Source of the DNA: Blastococcus sp. TBT05-19
GTDB lineage: Bacteria > Actinomycetota > Actinomycetes > Mycobacteriales > Geodermatophilaceae
Length of the DNA: 64,000 nucleotides
Direction: 5' to 3'
Assembly (NCBI RefSeq): GCF_003319095.1
Contig: NZ_QOHI01000004.1
Coordinates: 372,001 to 436,000, forward strand
Positions 11,186-20,338 of the stretch are shown here, piece by piece (positions within the stretch are counted from its first letter, which is position 1; each line of letters opens with the position of its first letter). The position numbers and the translations under genes are program-made. Below the pieces are notes generated by a model, which saw only the letters and a program-made list of their open reading frames with translations, was not told where the DNA came from and made no database searches.

Positions 11186-11983
11186 TCAGCGCGCGAGGCG
11201 GCCGACGACCAGGCGGTTCACCCAGTCCGGGCTCATGGCCGAGGCGAGCGCCAGGGCGCGGGTCTGCCGGCCGACGGTGCGGTGCGGCGAGCGCGGCAGC
11301 GGGACCCGCTCGTGGACGACCCGCCAGGCGGCCGCGGCCACGTCGTCGGGCGTCAGCCGGACGCCGAGCCGCTCGACCGGGGCCATGTGCACCCCGTCCC
11401 GGGTGACCATCTCGGTGTCGACGAACAGCGGGATCAGGCTGCGTACCCGAACTGCCTGCCCCCGGATGCCGTCGGCCCGCCACTCCAGGTCCAGCGCCTC
11501 GGTCAGCGACTTCACCGCCGCCTTGGTGGCCCCGTACGTCGCGAGGGTCGGCTGGCCGTAGAGCGCCGAGGCCGAGCACAGATTGAGCAGCAGCCCCCGC
11601 CGTGCGCGGGAGAGGTACTCGTGGCCGGTCAGCGCGCCGAGCACCACACCGGTGACGTTGACGTCGACCTGGCGCCGGTGGGTGGCCGCGTCGATGCCCG
11701 CGAACGGCCCGGACGCGAGCACACCGGCGTTGTTCACCAGCACGTCGAGCCGTCCGTCCGGGCAGAAGCGCTCCAGGGCGCTCCCCCACTGGTCGGCGTC
11801 CCGGACGTCGAGCCGGCCGTGCACGGCGTTCGCCCGGCCGTCCGCGACCGCGGCCACGCCGGCGGGATCCACGTCGAACAGGCCGACCCGCCAGCCGGCA
11901 TCGAGGAACCGCTCGGCGATCGCGCGGCCGATGCCGCGCCCCGCGCCGGTGACCAGGATGCTGCCCGGAGGTCTGCGCGTCAT
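11186..11983 (-). CDS. Short-chain dehydrogenase/reductase
   Basis: 265-residue classical SDR. The cofactor motif TGAGRGIG is at residues 12-19, Asp38 after beta-2 (LFDVDP) suggests NAD(H), NNAG is at 84-87, and the catalytic Ser137/Tyr150/Lys154 are in CSASALYGQPTLATYGATK. The substrate is unknown. The C-terminal tail with RSPHRTVGRQTRAL resembles SDRs of unknown specificity in actinobacteria. It is monocistronic between two terminator hairpins. Confidence 0.85.
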   Translation of the reverse strand: MTRRPPGSILVTGAGRGIGRAIAERFLDAGWRVGLFDVDPAGVAAVADGRANAVHGRLDVRDADQWGSALERFCPDGRLDVLVNNAGVLASGPFAGIDAATHRRQVDVNVTGVVLGALTGHEYLSRARRGLLLNLCSASALYGQPTLATYGATKAAVKSLTEALDLEWRADGIRGQAVRVRSLIPLFVDTEMVTRDGVHMAPVERLGVRLTPDDVAAAAWRVVHERVPLPRSPHRTVGRQTRALALASAMSPDWVNRLVVGRLAR

Positions 11984-12011
11984 GGTGCAGTTCTTACCTG
12001 GTGACGCGCTG

Positions 12012-12048
12012 GAACGGCCCCGTCGCCGGGGGGGCGACGGGGTCCTTC
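12012..12048 (-). terminator. Hairpin terminator of the recurring GAAGGACCCCG type after the HDOD gene
   Basis: On the minus strand, arms 12048-12033 and 12027-12012 start GAAGGACCCCG and end CGGGGCCGTTC. They pair over 16 positions with one C-C mismatch and one wobble around a G/C loop. It starts two bases after the HDOD stop codon. A hairpin with the same ten flanking bases follows the gene at 22330. Confidence 0.75.
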
Positions 12049-12050
12049 GA

Positions 12051-12890
12051 CTACTCGCCCAGCATCGCCCGGCGGAGCTCGTCGGCGTCGGCCCGCACCT
12101 GGTCGAGCACGGGGACCAGGTCGTCCTCGCGGAGCTGACCGCAGCTGAGCCGCACGATGGGGACCGTGTCGTGGTCCTCGATCGTGAGCCGGGCGGCCAC
12201 CTCGAAGGCGGAGCGGAGCAGACCGCCCTCCAGGGACGTGAAGTCGTCGACCTGGTTGAGCCGGCTGGTCATCCCGTGCGGGAAGCCCCACTGCTCCAGG
12301 GCGACGGCGGTCAGCCGCAGGCTGTTGATGCCGTACCGGCGCAGCTCGGCGGTCCGCCGGGCGGTGAAGTCGGGGTTGTCGTCGACCAGCTCGGCGTACC
12401 CCTCCCGGTCGTTGTGGTTCAGCAGCGCGGCGCCCATCTGGGCCAGCAGCCCGAGGCACAGGGCGTCCTGCGGCCGCTCGCCGAAGCGGGGCGCCAGCGC
12501 GGAGGCGGCGAGGGCCAGGCTGGTCGTGACGTCCCAGAAGTTCTCCGGCAGCCGCGACTCGTCGTCCAGGTCGGTGAGCGCGACGGTGGCCATCGTGCGC
12601 ACCGTGGTGAAGCCGACGACGGTGACGGCGAACTGCAGCGAGGTGACCCGCCCGCGCATGCCGAAGTAGGCGGAGTTGGCCAGCTTCATCACCCGGCTGG
12701 CCAGCGCCACGTCGGAGGCGAGGATCCGCGACAGCACCTTGGCGCTGGTGTCGTCGGAGTTGGCGACCGAGACGATCTGCGCGGCCACCGGCCGCTGGGC
12801 GGCCATCGTGTCGATGCTGGCGAGCACCTTCTCCAGGTCGAAGAGGTGGTGGGCCCCCTCCCAGGGGACCGGCAGCGGGGTCACGGTCAT
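12051..12890 (-). CDS. HDOD domain protein
   Basis: 279-residue HDOD protein: VLASIDTMAAQRPVAAQIVSVANSDDTSAKVLSRILASDVALASRVMKLANSAYFG is the family core, and the related HD-type helical fold continues to the C-terminus. As in the family, the metal-binding HD residues are not evident, so it is more likely a signalling scaffold than a phosphodiesterase. Its ATG overlaps the stop of the GGDEF/EAL gene by four bases, so both are translated together, which suggests a role in c-di-GMP signalling. It ends in a strong hairpin. Confidence 0.85.
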   Translation of the reverse strand: MTVTPLPVPWEGAHHLFDLEKVLASIDTMAAQRPVAAQIVSVANSDDTSAKVLSRILASDVALASRVMKLANSAYFGMRGRVTSLQFAVTVVGFTTVRTMATVALTDLDDESRLPENFWDVTTSLALAASALAPRFGERPQDALCLGLLAQMGAALLNHNDREGYAELVDDNPDFTARRTAELRRYGINSLRLTAVALEQWGFPHGMTSRLNQVDDFTSLEGGLLRSAFEVAARLTIEDHDTVPIVRLSCGQLREDDLVPVLDQVRADADELRRAMLGE

Positions 12891-14962
12891 CGGGTGCGGT
12901 CTCCATGTGCGGCGAACCAGGCGGCGGCGTGCCCCCCGGTGAGGGGCTGGCTGAGGCTGAAGCCCTGCAGGTACGTGACTCCCATGCGGGTGAGCTCCGC
13001 GGCCTGCTCGGGCGTCTCGACGCCCTCGGCGACGGTGCTCAGGTTGAGGCTGCGGGCCAGCGCGATGACCGCCGAGGCGATCTCGGTGTACCCGTGCGCC
13101 AGCTCGGCCACGAACGAGCGGTCGACCTTCAGGCAGTTGACCGGCAGGTGCCGGAGGTAGGCGAGCGAGGAGTAGCCGGTGCCGAAGTCGTCGATGGCCA
13201 GTTCCACGCCGAGCTCGCGCAGCTGGTGGAGGACCTCGCTGGCGGAGTGCGGGTCCTTCATCAGCGCGGACTCGGTGATCTCGATGGAGATGCGGGACGG
13301 GGCGAGCCCGTGCCGCTCGAGGGCGTCGGACACCTGCGACGGCAGGTTGCCGTCCAGCTGCAGCGCCGACACGTTCACGTTGGCGCGCGCGGGCGCGGCC
13401 CACCCCATCAGCCGGTCCCACTCGGCCAGCTGGCGGCAGGTCTCGTCGAGCACCAGCAGCCCGAGGCCGGCGATGAGCCCGCTCTCCTCGGCCAGCGGCA
13501 CGAAGACCACCGGGCTGATCGAGCCGCGGTCGGGGTGGTCCCACCGGGCCAAGGACTCCACCGCCACGGGGCTGCCGTCGGCGGTGCTGAAGATCGGCTG
13601 GTAGAGCAGCGTGATCTGGCGGTGCTCGATGGCGTCGCGCAGCTCGGCGACCAGGCGCAGCTTGTCGCGCGCCTCCTCGCGGGCCCGCTGGTCCAGGACG
13701 GTGATCCGGCCCTTGCCGCCGGCCTTCGCCTGGTACATCGCGATGTCGCAGTCGCGGATGAGCTCCTCGGCGCCGGTGTGCTCGTCGGTCTGCACCGTCA
13801 CACCCACGCTGGCGTAGGGCCGCACGTCCACCCCGCCGAGCCGGACCGGCCGGGCCAGCTCCACGGAGATGCGCTCGGCCAGGGCGACCGCGGCCGCCTC
13901 GTCCACGCTCTCGCAGACCACCACGAACTCGTCGCCGCCGAAGCGGGCCACGAGGTCACCGGGGCGCACCACGGCACGCAGCCGGTAGGCCACCTCGGCG
14001 AGCAGCTCGTCGCCGGCGGTGTGCCCGAGGGAGTCGTTGACGACCTTGAAGTTGTCCAGGTCGAGGAAGAGGCAGGCCAGGCCGCTGGTGCCCGGCGTGA
14101 ACCGGCTGGCCACGTACTGGGCCAGCAGCGTCCGGTTGGGTAGCCCGGTGAGCGGGTCGTGGTTGGCCTGGTGCGCCAGCTTGGCCTCGAACGCCAGCCG
14201 GTCGGTGATGTCCTCGATGGTGCCGACGAAGCCGGCGCCGACCCCCGGGGTGAACAGGTGGGCGAAGCGGATGACCGTCGTCCGCACCGTGCCGTCCTCG
14301 CGCAGCAGCCGGGCCTGGGTCTCGACCTCCTCGCCGTCGAGCGCCGCGGAGACCTGCTCGATGACCGTGTCGAGGTCGTCGGAGTGCACGGTGTCGATCC
14401 AGCCGGTGCCCAGCAGCTGCTCGGCCTGCCGGCCGACGAGGGTGCAGAACGCGTCGTTGACGTGCGCCAGGCGCATGCCCTGCTCCGAGAGCAGGGTGGG
14501 CACGGGCGAGCGCTCGGTGAGGGTGGAGAAGCGTCGTTCGTGCGCGTCCGCGGTGGCCCGCAGCGCCCGCTCCTGCTCGTTGGTCGTCGAGACGATGCGG
14601 ATGGTCCACATCCGGCCCGAAGGCGACGGCGTGGTGCCGACCACGGCCTCCATGACCGCACCGCTGGCCGTGCGCACCGACAGCGTCATCCTCGCGGCGC
14701 GCTCGCGGCGCAGCAGGAGCTTGAGCTCCCCCGCGCCGAGCGTCGGGAAGAGGTGGTCGACCGGCAGGGCGCGCAGGTCGTCCAGGCCGTAGCCGAGCAG
14801 TTCGACGGCGCCGACGTTCCCCCACGTGATGCGGGTGCGGCCTCCGGTGGTCTCGGCCACGAGGAGCGCCAACTGGTCGCTCACGGTCGCGCTGTAGAAG
14901 ATCGACGAGACGATCTCCGGTGGAACGCGATCGTCGTCGGGCACGCTGATGGTGACGCTCAC
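12887..14962 (-). CDS. PAS-PAS-GGDEF-EAL c-di-GMP enzyme
   Basis: 691-residue soluble signalling protein without membrane segments: two PAS domains (about residues 25-125 and 145-255), a GGDEF domain (about 265-425) and an EAL domain (about 440-685). The cyclase site reads FGGDEF and is intact. In the phosphodiesterase the EAL signature reads ESL (VAVESLARW) but keeps the Glu, and [10 protein letters not shown] and AEGVET are present, so both activities look possible. The GTG at 14962 has GGGAGG ahead of it; longer in-frame starts lack one and give arginine-rich sequence. It is the first gene of an operon with the HDOD gene. Confidence 0.9.
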   Translation of the reverse strand: MSVTISVPDDDRVPPEIVSSIFYSATVSDQLALLVAETTGGRTRITWGNVGAVELLGYGLDDLRALPVDHLFPTLGAGELKLLLRRERAARMTLSVRTASGAVMEAVVGTTPSPSGRMWTIRIVSTTNEQERALRATADAHERRFSTLTERSPVPTLLSEQGMRLAHVNDAFCTLVGRQAEQLLGTGWIDTVHSDDLDTVIEQVSAALDGEEVETQARLLREDGTVRTTVIRFAHLFTPGVGAGFVGTIEDITDRLAFEAKLAHQANHDPLTGLPNRTLLAQYVASRFTPGTSGLACLFLDLDNFKVVNDSLGHTAGDELLAEVAYRLRAVVRPGDLVARFGGDEFVVVCESVDEAAAVALAERISVELARPVRLGGVDVRPYASVGVTVQTDEHTGAEELIRDCDIAMYQAKAGGKGRITVLDQRAREEARDKLRLVAELRDAIEHRQITLLYQPIFSTADGSPVAVESLARWDHPDRGSISPVVFVPLAEESGLIAGLGLLVLDETCRQLAEWDRLMGWAAPARANVNVSALQLDGNLPSQVSDALERHGLAPSRISIEITESALMKDPHSASEVLHQLRELGVELAIDDFGTGYSSLAYLRHLPVNCLKVDRSFVAELAHGYTEIASAVIALARSLNLSTVAEGVETPEQAAELTRMGVTYLQGFSLSQPLTGGHAAAWFAAHGDRTR

Positions 14963-15269
14963 GGTCCTCCCTCGCTGGTTCGGCGGGCGCTCCTGCTGGA
15001 CGCCTTGCACGGAAGTTCTCGGCCGACCGACCCCAGCGCTTGCAGCCGAACGTGCGCGGGGTCCCCCGTTGGGGGGAGGGCGCGCGCACGACCCGCAACC
15101 CCCTGGAGGACCGTTCCCCCATCGGGCGTGCCGTGCCTCACATTCGCGGAGCCATCCGCCGTCACGCCTCGTTGACAGGCAAGATCCACCCGTTCCACGA
15201 GCACCGCGTACGACCCCACCACTGGCGGACCGGCGACGACGCCCGTCCCCCGAGGATCGGAGCGCCACG
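14963..15269. other. Divergent intergenic region between the GGDEF/EAL gene and pntA
   Basis: 307 bases without a supported gene. It holds GGGAGG for the minus-strand gene near 14970, a small C5/G5 hairpin around 15062-15075, a TTGACA at 15172-15177 without a convincing -10 at 16-19 bases, and GAGGATCGGAG as a ribosome site before 15270. No riboswitch pattern was recognised. Confidence 0.5.
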
Positions 15270-16829
15270 ATGCACCTCGGAGTCCCGCGCGAGACGCGCG
15301 CCCGCGAGACACGGGTCGCGGCCACGCCGACCACGGTCCAGAAGCTCGTGGCGCTGGGCTACGAGGTGGTCGTCGAGACCGGCGCGGGAGCGGCGAGCAG
15401 CTTCCCCGACGAGGCCTACGCCGAGGCCGGGGCGCGCGTGGGCAGCGCCGAGGAGGCCTGGCAGGCCGACGTCGTGCTGCGGGTCAACGCCCCCGCGGCA
15501 GAGGAGCTGCCCCGGCTGCGGGACGGCGCCACGCTGATCGGCCTGCTCGCCCCGGCCTTCAACCCCGACCTGGTGGAGGCGCTGGCGCAGCGGCCGGTCA
15601 CCGCGCTCTCCATGGACGCCGTGCCGCGCATCTCCCGCGCCCAGTCCATGGACGTGCTGAGCTCGATGGCCAACATCGCCGGCTACCGGGCCGTCGTGGA
15701 GGCCGCGCACGTCTTCGGCCGGTTCTTCACCGGCCAGGTCACCGCCGCCGGCAAGGTCCCGCCGGCCAAGGTCCTCGTCGCCGGCGCCGGCGTGGCCGGG
15801 CTCGCCGCGATCGGCGCGGCCAGCAGCCTCGGCGCGATCGTGCGGGCGACCGACGTCCGCCCCGAGGTGGCCGAGCAGGTGCGGTCGCTGGGCGGTGAGT
15901 ACGTCGCCGTCCCCGCCGGGGAGCAGGAGGTGAGCTCCGACGGCTACGCCCGCGAGATGGGCGAGGACTTCAACCGCCGCGCGGCGGAGATGTACGCCGA
16001 GCAGGCCCGTGACGTGGACATCGTCATCACCACGGCGCTGATCCCGGGGCGGCCCGCTCCCCGGCTGATCACCGAGGAGATGGTGGCCTCGATGAGGTCG
16101 GGCAGCGTGATCGTCGACATGGCCGCGGCGCAGGGCGGCAACGTCGCGGGCTCCGTGCCCGACGAGATCGTGGTGACCGGCAACGGCGTCTCGATCATCG
16201 GCTACACCGACCTGCCCGCCCGGCTCCCCGCCCAGGCCTCGCAGCTCTACGGCCAGAACCTGGTCAGCCTGCTGACCCTGCTGACGCCGGGGAAGGACGG
16301 CCGCCTGGTCCTCGACCTCGACGACGTCGTCCAGCGCGCGATCACGGTGGTGCGCGACGGCGAGAAGACCTGGCCGCCGCCCCCGGTGCAGGTGTCCGCT
16401 GCTCCGGCCCCGGCCCAGCCGCCGGCGGTCAAGGAGCCCGCTCCCCCACCGGAGCCCCCGAGGCCCGGACGGCAGCTGGCGGTCGTCGGGCTGGGCGCGG
16501 CGCTGCTGTTCCTCGTCGCGGCGCTGTCCCCGGACGAGCTGGTCGGCCACTTCACCGTCTTCGCGCTCGCCGTCGTCGTCGGCTTCTACGTCATCGGGAA
16601 GGTGCACCACGCGCTGCACACCCCGCTGATGAGCGTCACCAACGCGATCTCCGGGATCATCGTCGTCGGCGCGATCCTGCAGCTGGGCAGCGACGACGCC
16701 GTCGTCCGGACGCTGGCCTTCGTCGCGACGCTGCTCGCCAGCATCAACGTCTTCGGCGGCTTCGCCGTAACCCGCCGCATGCTGGGCATGTTCTCCCGCG
16801 GCCCGAGCGCAGAGGTCGCCGCCCGATGA
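15270..16829 (+). CDS. pntA: NAD(P) transhydrogenase, alpha subunit (fused alpha1-alpha2)
   Basis: 519-residue subunit of the proton-translocating transhydrogenase that couples hydride transfer from NADH to NADP+ with proton entry. It has the alanine-dehydrogenase-like N-terminal domain ([20 protein letters not shown]), the NAD-binding Rossmann motif [15 protein letters not shown], a Pro-rich linker (about 376-400), then about four membrane helices of domain II. It is full length like the E. coli protein rather than split. The ATG at 15270 follows GAGGATCGGAG. Its stop overlaps the pntB ATG by four bases. Confidence 0.95.
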   Translation: MHLGVPRETRARETRVAATPTTVQKLVALGYEVVVETGAGAASSFPDEAYAEAGARVGSAEEAWQADVVLRVNAPAAEELPRLRDGATLIGLLAPAFNPDLVEALAQRPVTALSMDAVPRISRAQSMDVLSSMANIAGYRAVVEAAHVFGRFFTGQVTAAGKVPPAKVLVAGAGVAGLAAIGAASSLGAIVRATDVRPEVAEQVRSLGGEYVAVPAGEQEVSSDGYAREMGEDFNRRAAEMYAEQARDVDIVITTALIPGRPAPRLITEEMVASMRSGSVIVDMAAAQGGNVAGSVPDEIVVTGNGVSIIGYTDLPARLPAQASQLYGQNLVSLLTLLTPGKDGRLVLDLDDVVQRAITVVRDGEKTWPPPPVQVSAAPAPAQPPAVKEPAPPPEPPRPGRQLAVVGLGAALLFLVAALSPDELVGHFTVFALAVVVGFYVIGKVHHALHTPLMSVTNAISGIIVVGAILQLGSDDAVVRTLAFVATLLASINVFGGFAVTRRMLGMFSRGPSAEVAAR

Positions 16830-18232
16830 CCGCCGTCTCCGCCGCCTCCGCGGCCTACATCGTCGCCGGCCTGCTGTTCATCCTCAGCCTCGCCGGGCTC
16901 TCCAAGCACGAGACGGCCAAGGCCGGCAACGCCTACGGCATCGCCGGCATGGCGCTGGCGCTCGCCGCGACCGTCGGCGTGGTGGCCGAGGACATCTCCG
17001 CCATCGGCCTGACGCTGCTGGTCGTCGCGGTGGTCGTCGGAGCGGCCATCGGGATCTGGCGCGCGCGGGTGGTCGAGATGACCGGCATGCCGGAGCTCAT
17101 CGCCCTGCTGCACAGCTTCGTCGGCCTCGCCGCGGTGCTGGTCGGCTGGAACGGCTACCTCTCGGTCGAGGGGGCCGACGGCGGTTCGTCGCTCACCGGC
17201 GCCGAGGCCGGCATCCACTCCGGCGAGGTCGTGATCGGGGTCTTCATCGGCGCGGTCACCTTCACCGGGTCGATCGTCGCCTTCCTCAAGCTGTCCGCGC
17301 GGATCAAGAGCAACCCGCTCATGCTGCCGGGTCGCAACTGGCTGAACCTGGGCGCCCTGGCGCTGTTCGCCGTCCTCACCGTCGTGTTCGTCGTCGAGCC
17401 GAACCTGCTGGTGCTCTCGGTGGTCACCGCGCTGGCGCTCGCCCTGGGCTGGCACCTCGTCGCCTCGATCGGCGGCGGCGACATGCCCGTCGTCGTCTCG
17501 ATGCTCAACAGCTACTCCGGCTGGGCGGCCGCGGCGTCGGGCTTCCTGCTGGGCAACGACCTGCTGATCATCACCGGCGCGCTGGTCGGCTCCTCGGGTG
17601 CCTACCTCTCCTACATCATGTGCAAGGCGATGAACCGCTCGTTCCTCTCCGTCATCGCCGGCGGCTTCGGCAACGAAGGCGGCGCCGCCTCCTCCGACGT
17701 CGACTACGGCGAGCACACCGAGATCGGCGCCGACGAGGTCGCCGAGCTGCTGCGGGACGCCGAAACGGTCGTCATCACGCCGGGCTACGGCATGGCCGTC
17801 GCCCAGGCGCAGGGCGCGGTGGCCGACCTCACCCGGAAGCTCGCCGACCGCGGCGTCGACGTGCGGTTCGGCATCCACCCGGTCGCCGGCCGCCTGCCCG
17901 GGCACATGAACGTGCTGCTCGCCGAGGCGAAGGTGCCCTACGACGTCGTCCTCGAGATGGACGAGATCAACGACGACCTGGCCGCCACCTCCGTCGTCCT
18001 GGTGATCGGGGCGAACGACACGGTCAACCCGGCCGCGGCCGAGGACCCGAGCAGCCCGATCGCCGGCATGCCGGTGCTGCGGGTGTGGGAGGCCGAGCGG
18101 GTGGTGGTGTTCAAGCGCTCCATGAACACCGGCTACGCCGGCGTGCAGAACCCGCTGTTCTTCCGGGAGAACAGCCGGATGCTGTTCGGCGACGCCCGCG
18201 AGCGCGTGGAGGACATCCTCCGCGCGCTGTGA
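16826..18232 (+). CDS. pntB: NAD(P) transhydrogenase, beta subunit
   Basis: 468-residue membrane subunit with about eight to nine helices (residues 1-275) forming the rest of domain II, then the NADP-binding domain III (about 285-468) with the fingerprint [16 protein letters not shown] and [20 protein letters not shown]. It is translationally coupled to pntA (ATGA). In the cell the pair supplies NADPH at the cytoplasmic membrane. Confidence 0.95.
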   Translation: MTAVSAASAAYIVAGLLFILSLAGLSKHETAKAGNAYGIAGMALALAATVGVVAEDISAIGLTLLVVAVVVGAAIGIWRARVVEMTGMPELIALLHSFVGLAAVLVGWNGYLSVEGADGGSSLTGAEAGIHSGEVVIGVFIGAVTFTGSIVAFLKLSARIKSNPLMLPGRNWLNLGALALFAVLTVVFVVEPNLLVLSVVTALALALGWHLVASIGGGDMPVVVSMLNSYSGWAAAASGFLLGNDLLIITGALVGSSGAYLSYIMCKAMNRSFLSVIAGGFGNEGGAASSDVDYGEHTEIGADEVAELLRDAETVVITPGYGMAVAQAQGAVADLTRKLADRGVDVRFGIHPVAGRLPGHMNVLLAEAKVPYDVVLEMDEINDDLAATSVVLVIGANDTVNPAAAEDPSSPIAGMPVLRVWEAERVVVFKRSMNTGYAGVQNPLFFRENSRMLFGDARERVEDILRAL

Positions 18233-18309
18233 GCGCGGCAGATCAGTGCCGAACGTCCCTGTTCCGAAAGGCCGTTCTGCTTTACGGTGAGTACGTGCGC
18301 GGTCACGGA

Positions 18310-19155
18310 ATGGTCAGCGAGGTCCCGACGTCGACGGCGCACGACCACGTGTGCTGGATCTACCGGGACGACGCCGAGCTCCATGCCGTCGGCATGGAGT
18401 TCCTCGCCGGTGGCCTGGCGCAGGGCGAACGCCTGCTCTGCGTCGGCGACCGGATGGCCGAGGGCCTGCGCCGGGACCCCGGAGCCCTCGGCGGAGCCGC
18501 CGCGCTGATCGCCGCGGGGACGTTGGAGGTGCTGACGCTCACCGAGGCGTACGAGGCCGCCGGCGGGTTCAGCACCGAGCGCCAGCGGGCCTTCTACGAC
18601 GCCGCCACGCGCCGGGCGCTGACCGACGGGTACACCGGCCTGCGGGTGCTCGCCGACGTCACCGCCCTGGCGGGCGACCCCGTCCACCACGACGAGCTGG
18701 TCCGCTGGGAGCACGTCGCCGACGAGTTCATCGCCAACGGCCCGGGCATGTCCGCGCTGTGCGGCTACCGGGCGGATCTCCCGGAGGCCGCGCTCGCGGA
18801 CGTCACCTCCGTGCACCCGCTGGTGCACACGACCGCTGACGACGCCGTCCCGTTCCGGCTGTTCTTCGACGGACGTCGGCTGGTGCTGGCCGGCGACGTC
18901 GACACCCTCGGCGCCGAGCGCCTCGTCCGGGCGCTCCGCTCCTCCCCCGTCGAGTCCGGCGCGCCCGCCCTGGACCTGACCGACCTGCGGTTCGCCGACG
19001 TGGCCGCGTACCGGGCGATCGCCGCGTGGGCGCGCGCGCTGGCCGACGACGGGGAGCCGGTGGAGCTGTGGAACGCCCCGGCCCTGCTGCGACGCACCTG
19101 GCAGCTCCTGGGCCTGGACGAGTGGGCGTCCGTGTCCTTCCCCTCGACCGCCTGA
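18310..19155 (+). CDS. MEDS-domain sensor with C-terminal STAS domain
   Basis: About 281 residues. The N-terminal half is a MEDS (DcmR-type sensory) domain: HDHVCWIYRDDAELHAVGMEFLAGGLAQGERLLCVGD. The C-terminal half (about 190-280) is a STAS fold, FRLFFDGRRLVLAGDVDTLGAERL then LDLTDLRFADVAAYRAI. MEDS domains are thought to sense small organics, and STAS domains act as anti-anti-sigma modules; the conserved STAS Ser/Thr is not obvious here (DLRFADV). The start is uncertain: the ATG at 18310 or an in-frame GTG at 18295 with GGTGAG ahead. No anti-sigma kinase adjoins. Confidence 0.82.
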   Translation: MVSEVPTSTAHDHVCWIYRDDAELHAVGMEFLAGGLAQGERLLCVGDRMAEGLRRDPGALGGAAALIAAGTLEVLTLTEAYEAAGGFSTERQRAFYDAATRRALTDGYTGLRVLADVTALAGDPVHHDELVRWEHVADEFIANGPGMSALCGYRADLPEAALADVTSVHPLVHTTADDAVPFRLFFDGRRLVLAGDVDTLGAERLVRALRSSPVESGAPALDLTDLRFADVAAYRAIAAWARALADDGEPVELWNAPALLRRTWQLLGLDEWASVSFPSTA

Positions 19156-19262
19156 CGGCGACCCTCCTCCTGACCCACCTGGTGCCCGCAGGCGTGCGAC
19201 GCGGCTGCACTGGGCATCCCTCCGCCACGGCCCCTCCGGGTCGCCGGCGGCCCGGGGGCCGA

Positions 19263-19294
19263 GATCCAGCGGTCGAGAACACGGCCGCTGGATC
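19263..19294 (+). terminator. Hairpin downstream of the MEDS-STAS gene
   Basis: GATCCAGCGG (19263-19272) and CCGCTGGATC (19285-19294) pair perfectly over ten bases around a 12-base loop, with further G/C runs on both flanks. It lies about 105 bases after the stop, so it is a plausible terminator or a leader structure of the next gene. Confidence 0.5.
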
Positions 19295-19350
19295 GCCCCC
19301 GGTCGGGTGGCCGGGTTGCGTGTGCGTCGGCAGGCGCGGACGGTGATCAC

Positions 19351-19797
19351 GTGGACCCCTTCCGCGGCCTCGGCCTGCCCCGCATCCCCGGGTTCGGCGA
19401 GCTGCTCGCTCTGCTGCAGACCCAGACGGAGGCGCTCGCGCAGCTCCCCCGCACGCTGTCGGACCTGAACGGCACCGTGCGGCAGCTCACCGAGCTGGTC
19501 AACTCGGCCTCCGAGACGATCGCGTCGGTCCAGCGCACGGCCGTGCGCCTGGAGACGTTGGTGGACGACCTGGAGGAGCCGCTGCGTGCCCTGAAGCCGG
19601 GCCTCGAGCGGGTGGGCCGGGTGCTCGACGACCCGGTCGTGGAGACCGTGCCCGACACGCTCCGCCACATCCAGGACGACCTGGTGCCGCTGATCGCCGG
19701 GCTCCGGCAGGCGCAGACCCGCGTCGGCTCGGTGACCGGGCTGCTCCGGCGTCCGCCCCGCCGGCCGCGGGACGACGAGGAGGACGACGGCTACTGA
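19351..19797 (+). CDS. Small coiled-coil protein of unknown function
   Basis: 148 residues starting at a GTG (MDPFRGLGLPRIPGFGELL). It is almost entirely amphipathic helix with heptads (LNGTVRQLTELVNSASETIASVQRTAVRLETLVDDLEEPL), then a basic and acidic tail. There is no signal peptide or membrane segment. It resembles phasin-like or tethering coiled coils only in a general way. It runs head-on into the next minus-strand gene, which encodes a similar helical protein, and their last seven bases overlap. Confidence 0.65.
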   Translation: MDPFRGLGLPRIPGFGELLALLQTQTEALAQLPRTLSDLNGTVRQLTELVNSASETIASVQRTAVRLETLVDDLEEPLRALKPGLERVGRVLDDPVVETVPDTLRHIQDDLVPLIAGLRQAQTRVGSVTGLLRRPPRRPRDDEEDDGY

Positions 19798-20192
19798 GCC
19801 GGGTCGGGCCGCTCGGACCGGCGCTCCCCGTGCCGGACGAAGTCGCCGACTGCTTCTTCGAGCCGGGCCCAGGTCGAGCTCCACTCCACGAGCGGGTCGA
19901 GGATCCGCTCGAGCACCTCGAGCTGCTGGTCGAAGGCGTCCAACTGGGCGCGCATCGCGGCCATCGAGCTGCGCTGGGCGCCGACCATCTCGGCGATCGC
20001 ACGCACCTGGGCGGCCGACAGCGCACCGGGCGGGCTCGGCAGCGCCGGCAGGGGCAAGCGGGCCGTGGCGCTGCCCGCGAGGGTGCGCGCCCGGTCGGTG
20101 AACCCGCGGAGCTGGTTCACGAACTCGTCGATCGACCGGCCGACGAGCCCGGGAGGCGGCACGGAGCGGTCGGCGTCGTCGGGCTCGGTCAT
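19791..20192 (-). CDS. Small helical protein of unknown function
   Basis: 133 residues (MTEPDDADRSVPPPGLVGRSIDEFVNQL). It has an N-terminal amphipathic helix, a Pro-rich linker, then a long helix (LSAAQVRAIAEMVGAQRSSMAAMRAQLDAFDQQLEVLERILDPLVEW) like a phasin or coiled-coil partner. The convergent arrangement with the preceding helical protein suggests a functional pair. I do not recognise a family. The spacer to the next gene (20193-20338) would hold two divergent promoters. Confidence 0.65.
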   Translation of the reverse strand: MTEPDDADRSVPPPGLVGRSIDEFVNQLRGFTDRARTLAGSATARLPLPALPSPPGALSAAQVRAIAEMVGAQRSSMAAMRAQLDAFDQQLEVLERILDPLVEWSSTWARLEEAVGDFVRHGERRSERPDPAQ

Positions 20193-20338
20193 CGTTCTCC
20201 TCGGCTCGGGTCAGTGCCCTGACCTTAGGCAACGCGGCTGCCGTCGGGCGACCCGTCGGGCGCCGGGGCGGGCTCGCACTGCGGGACCGCGCACGGGACC
20301 ATGGAGAGCGTCCCCCTCCGACCGACCCCGGGAGAAGC

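Noticed and set aside
15172-15177. TTGACA as a pntA promoter
   Set aside because: No TANNNT element at 16-19 bases downstream.
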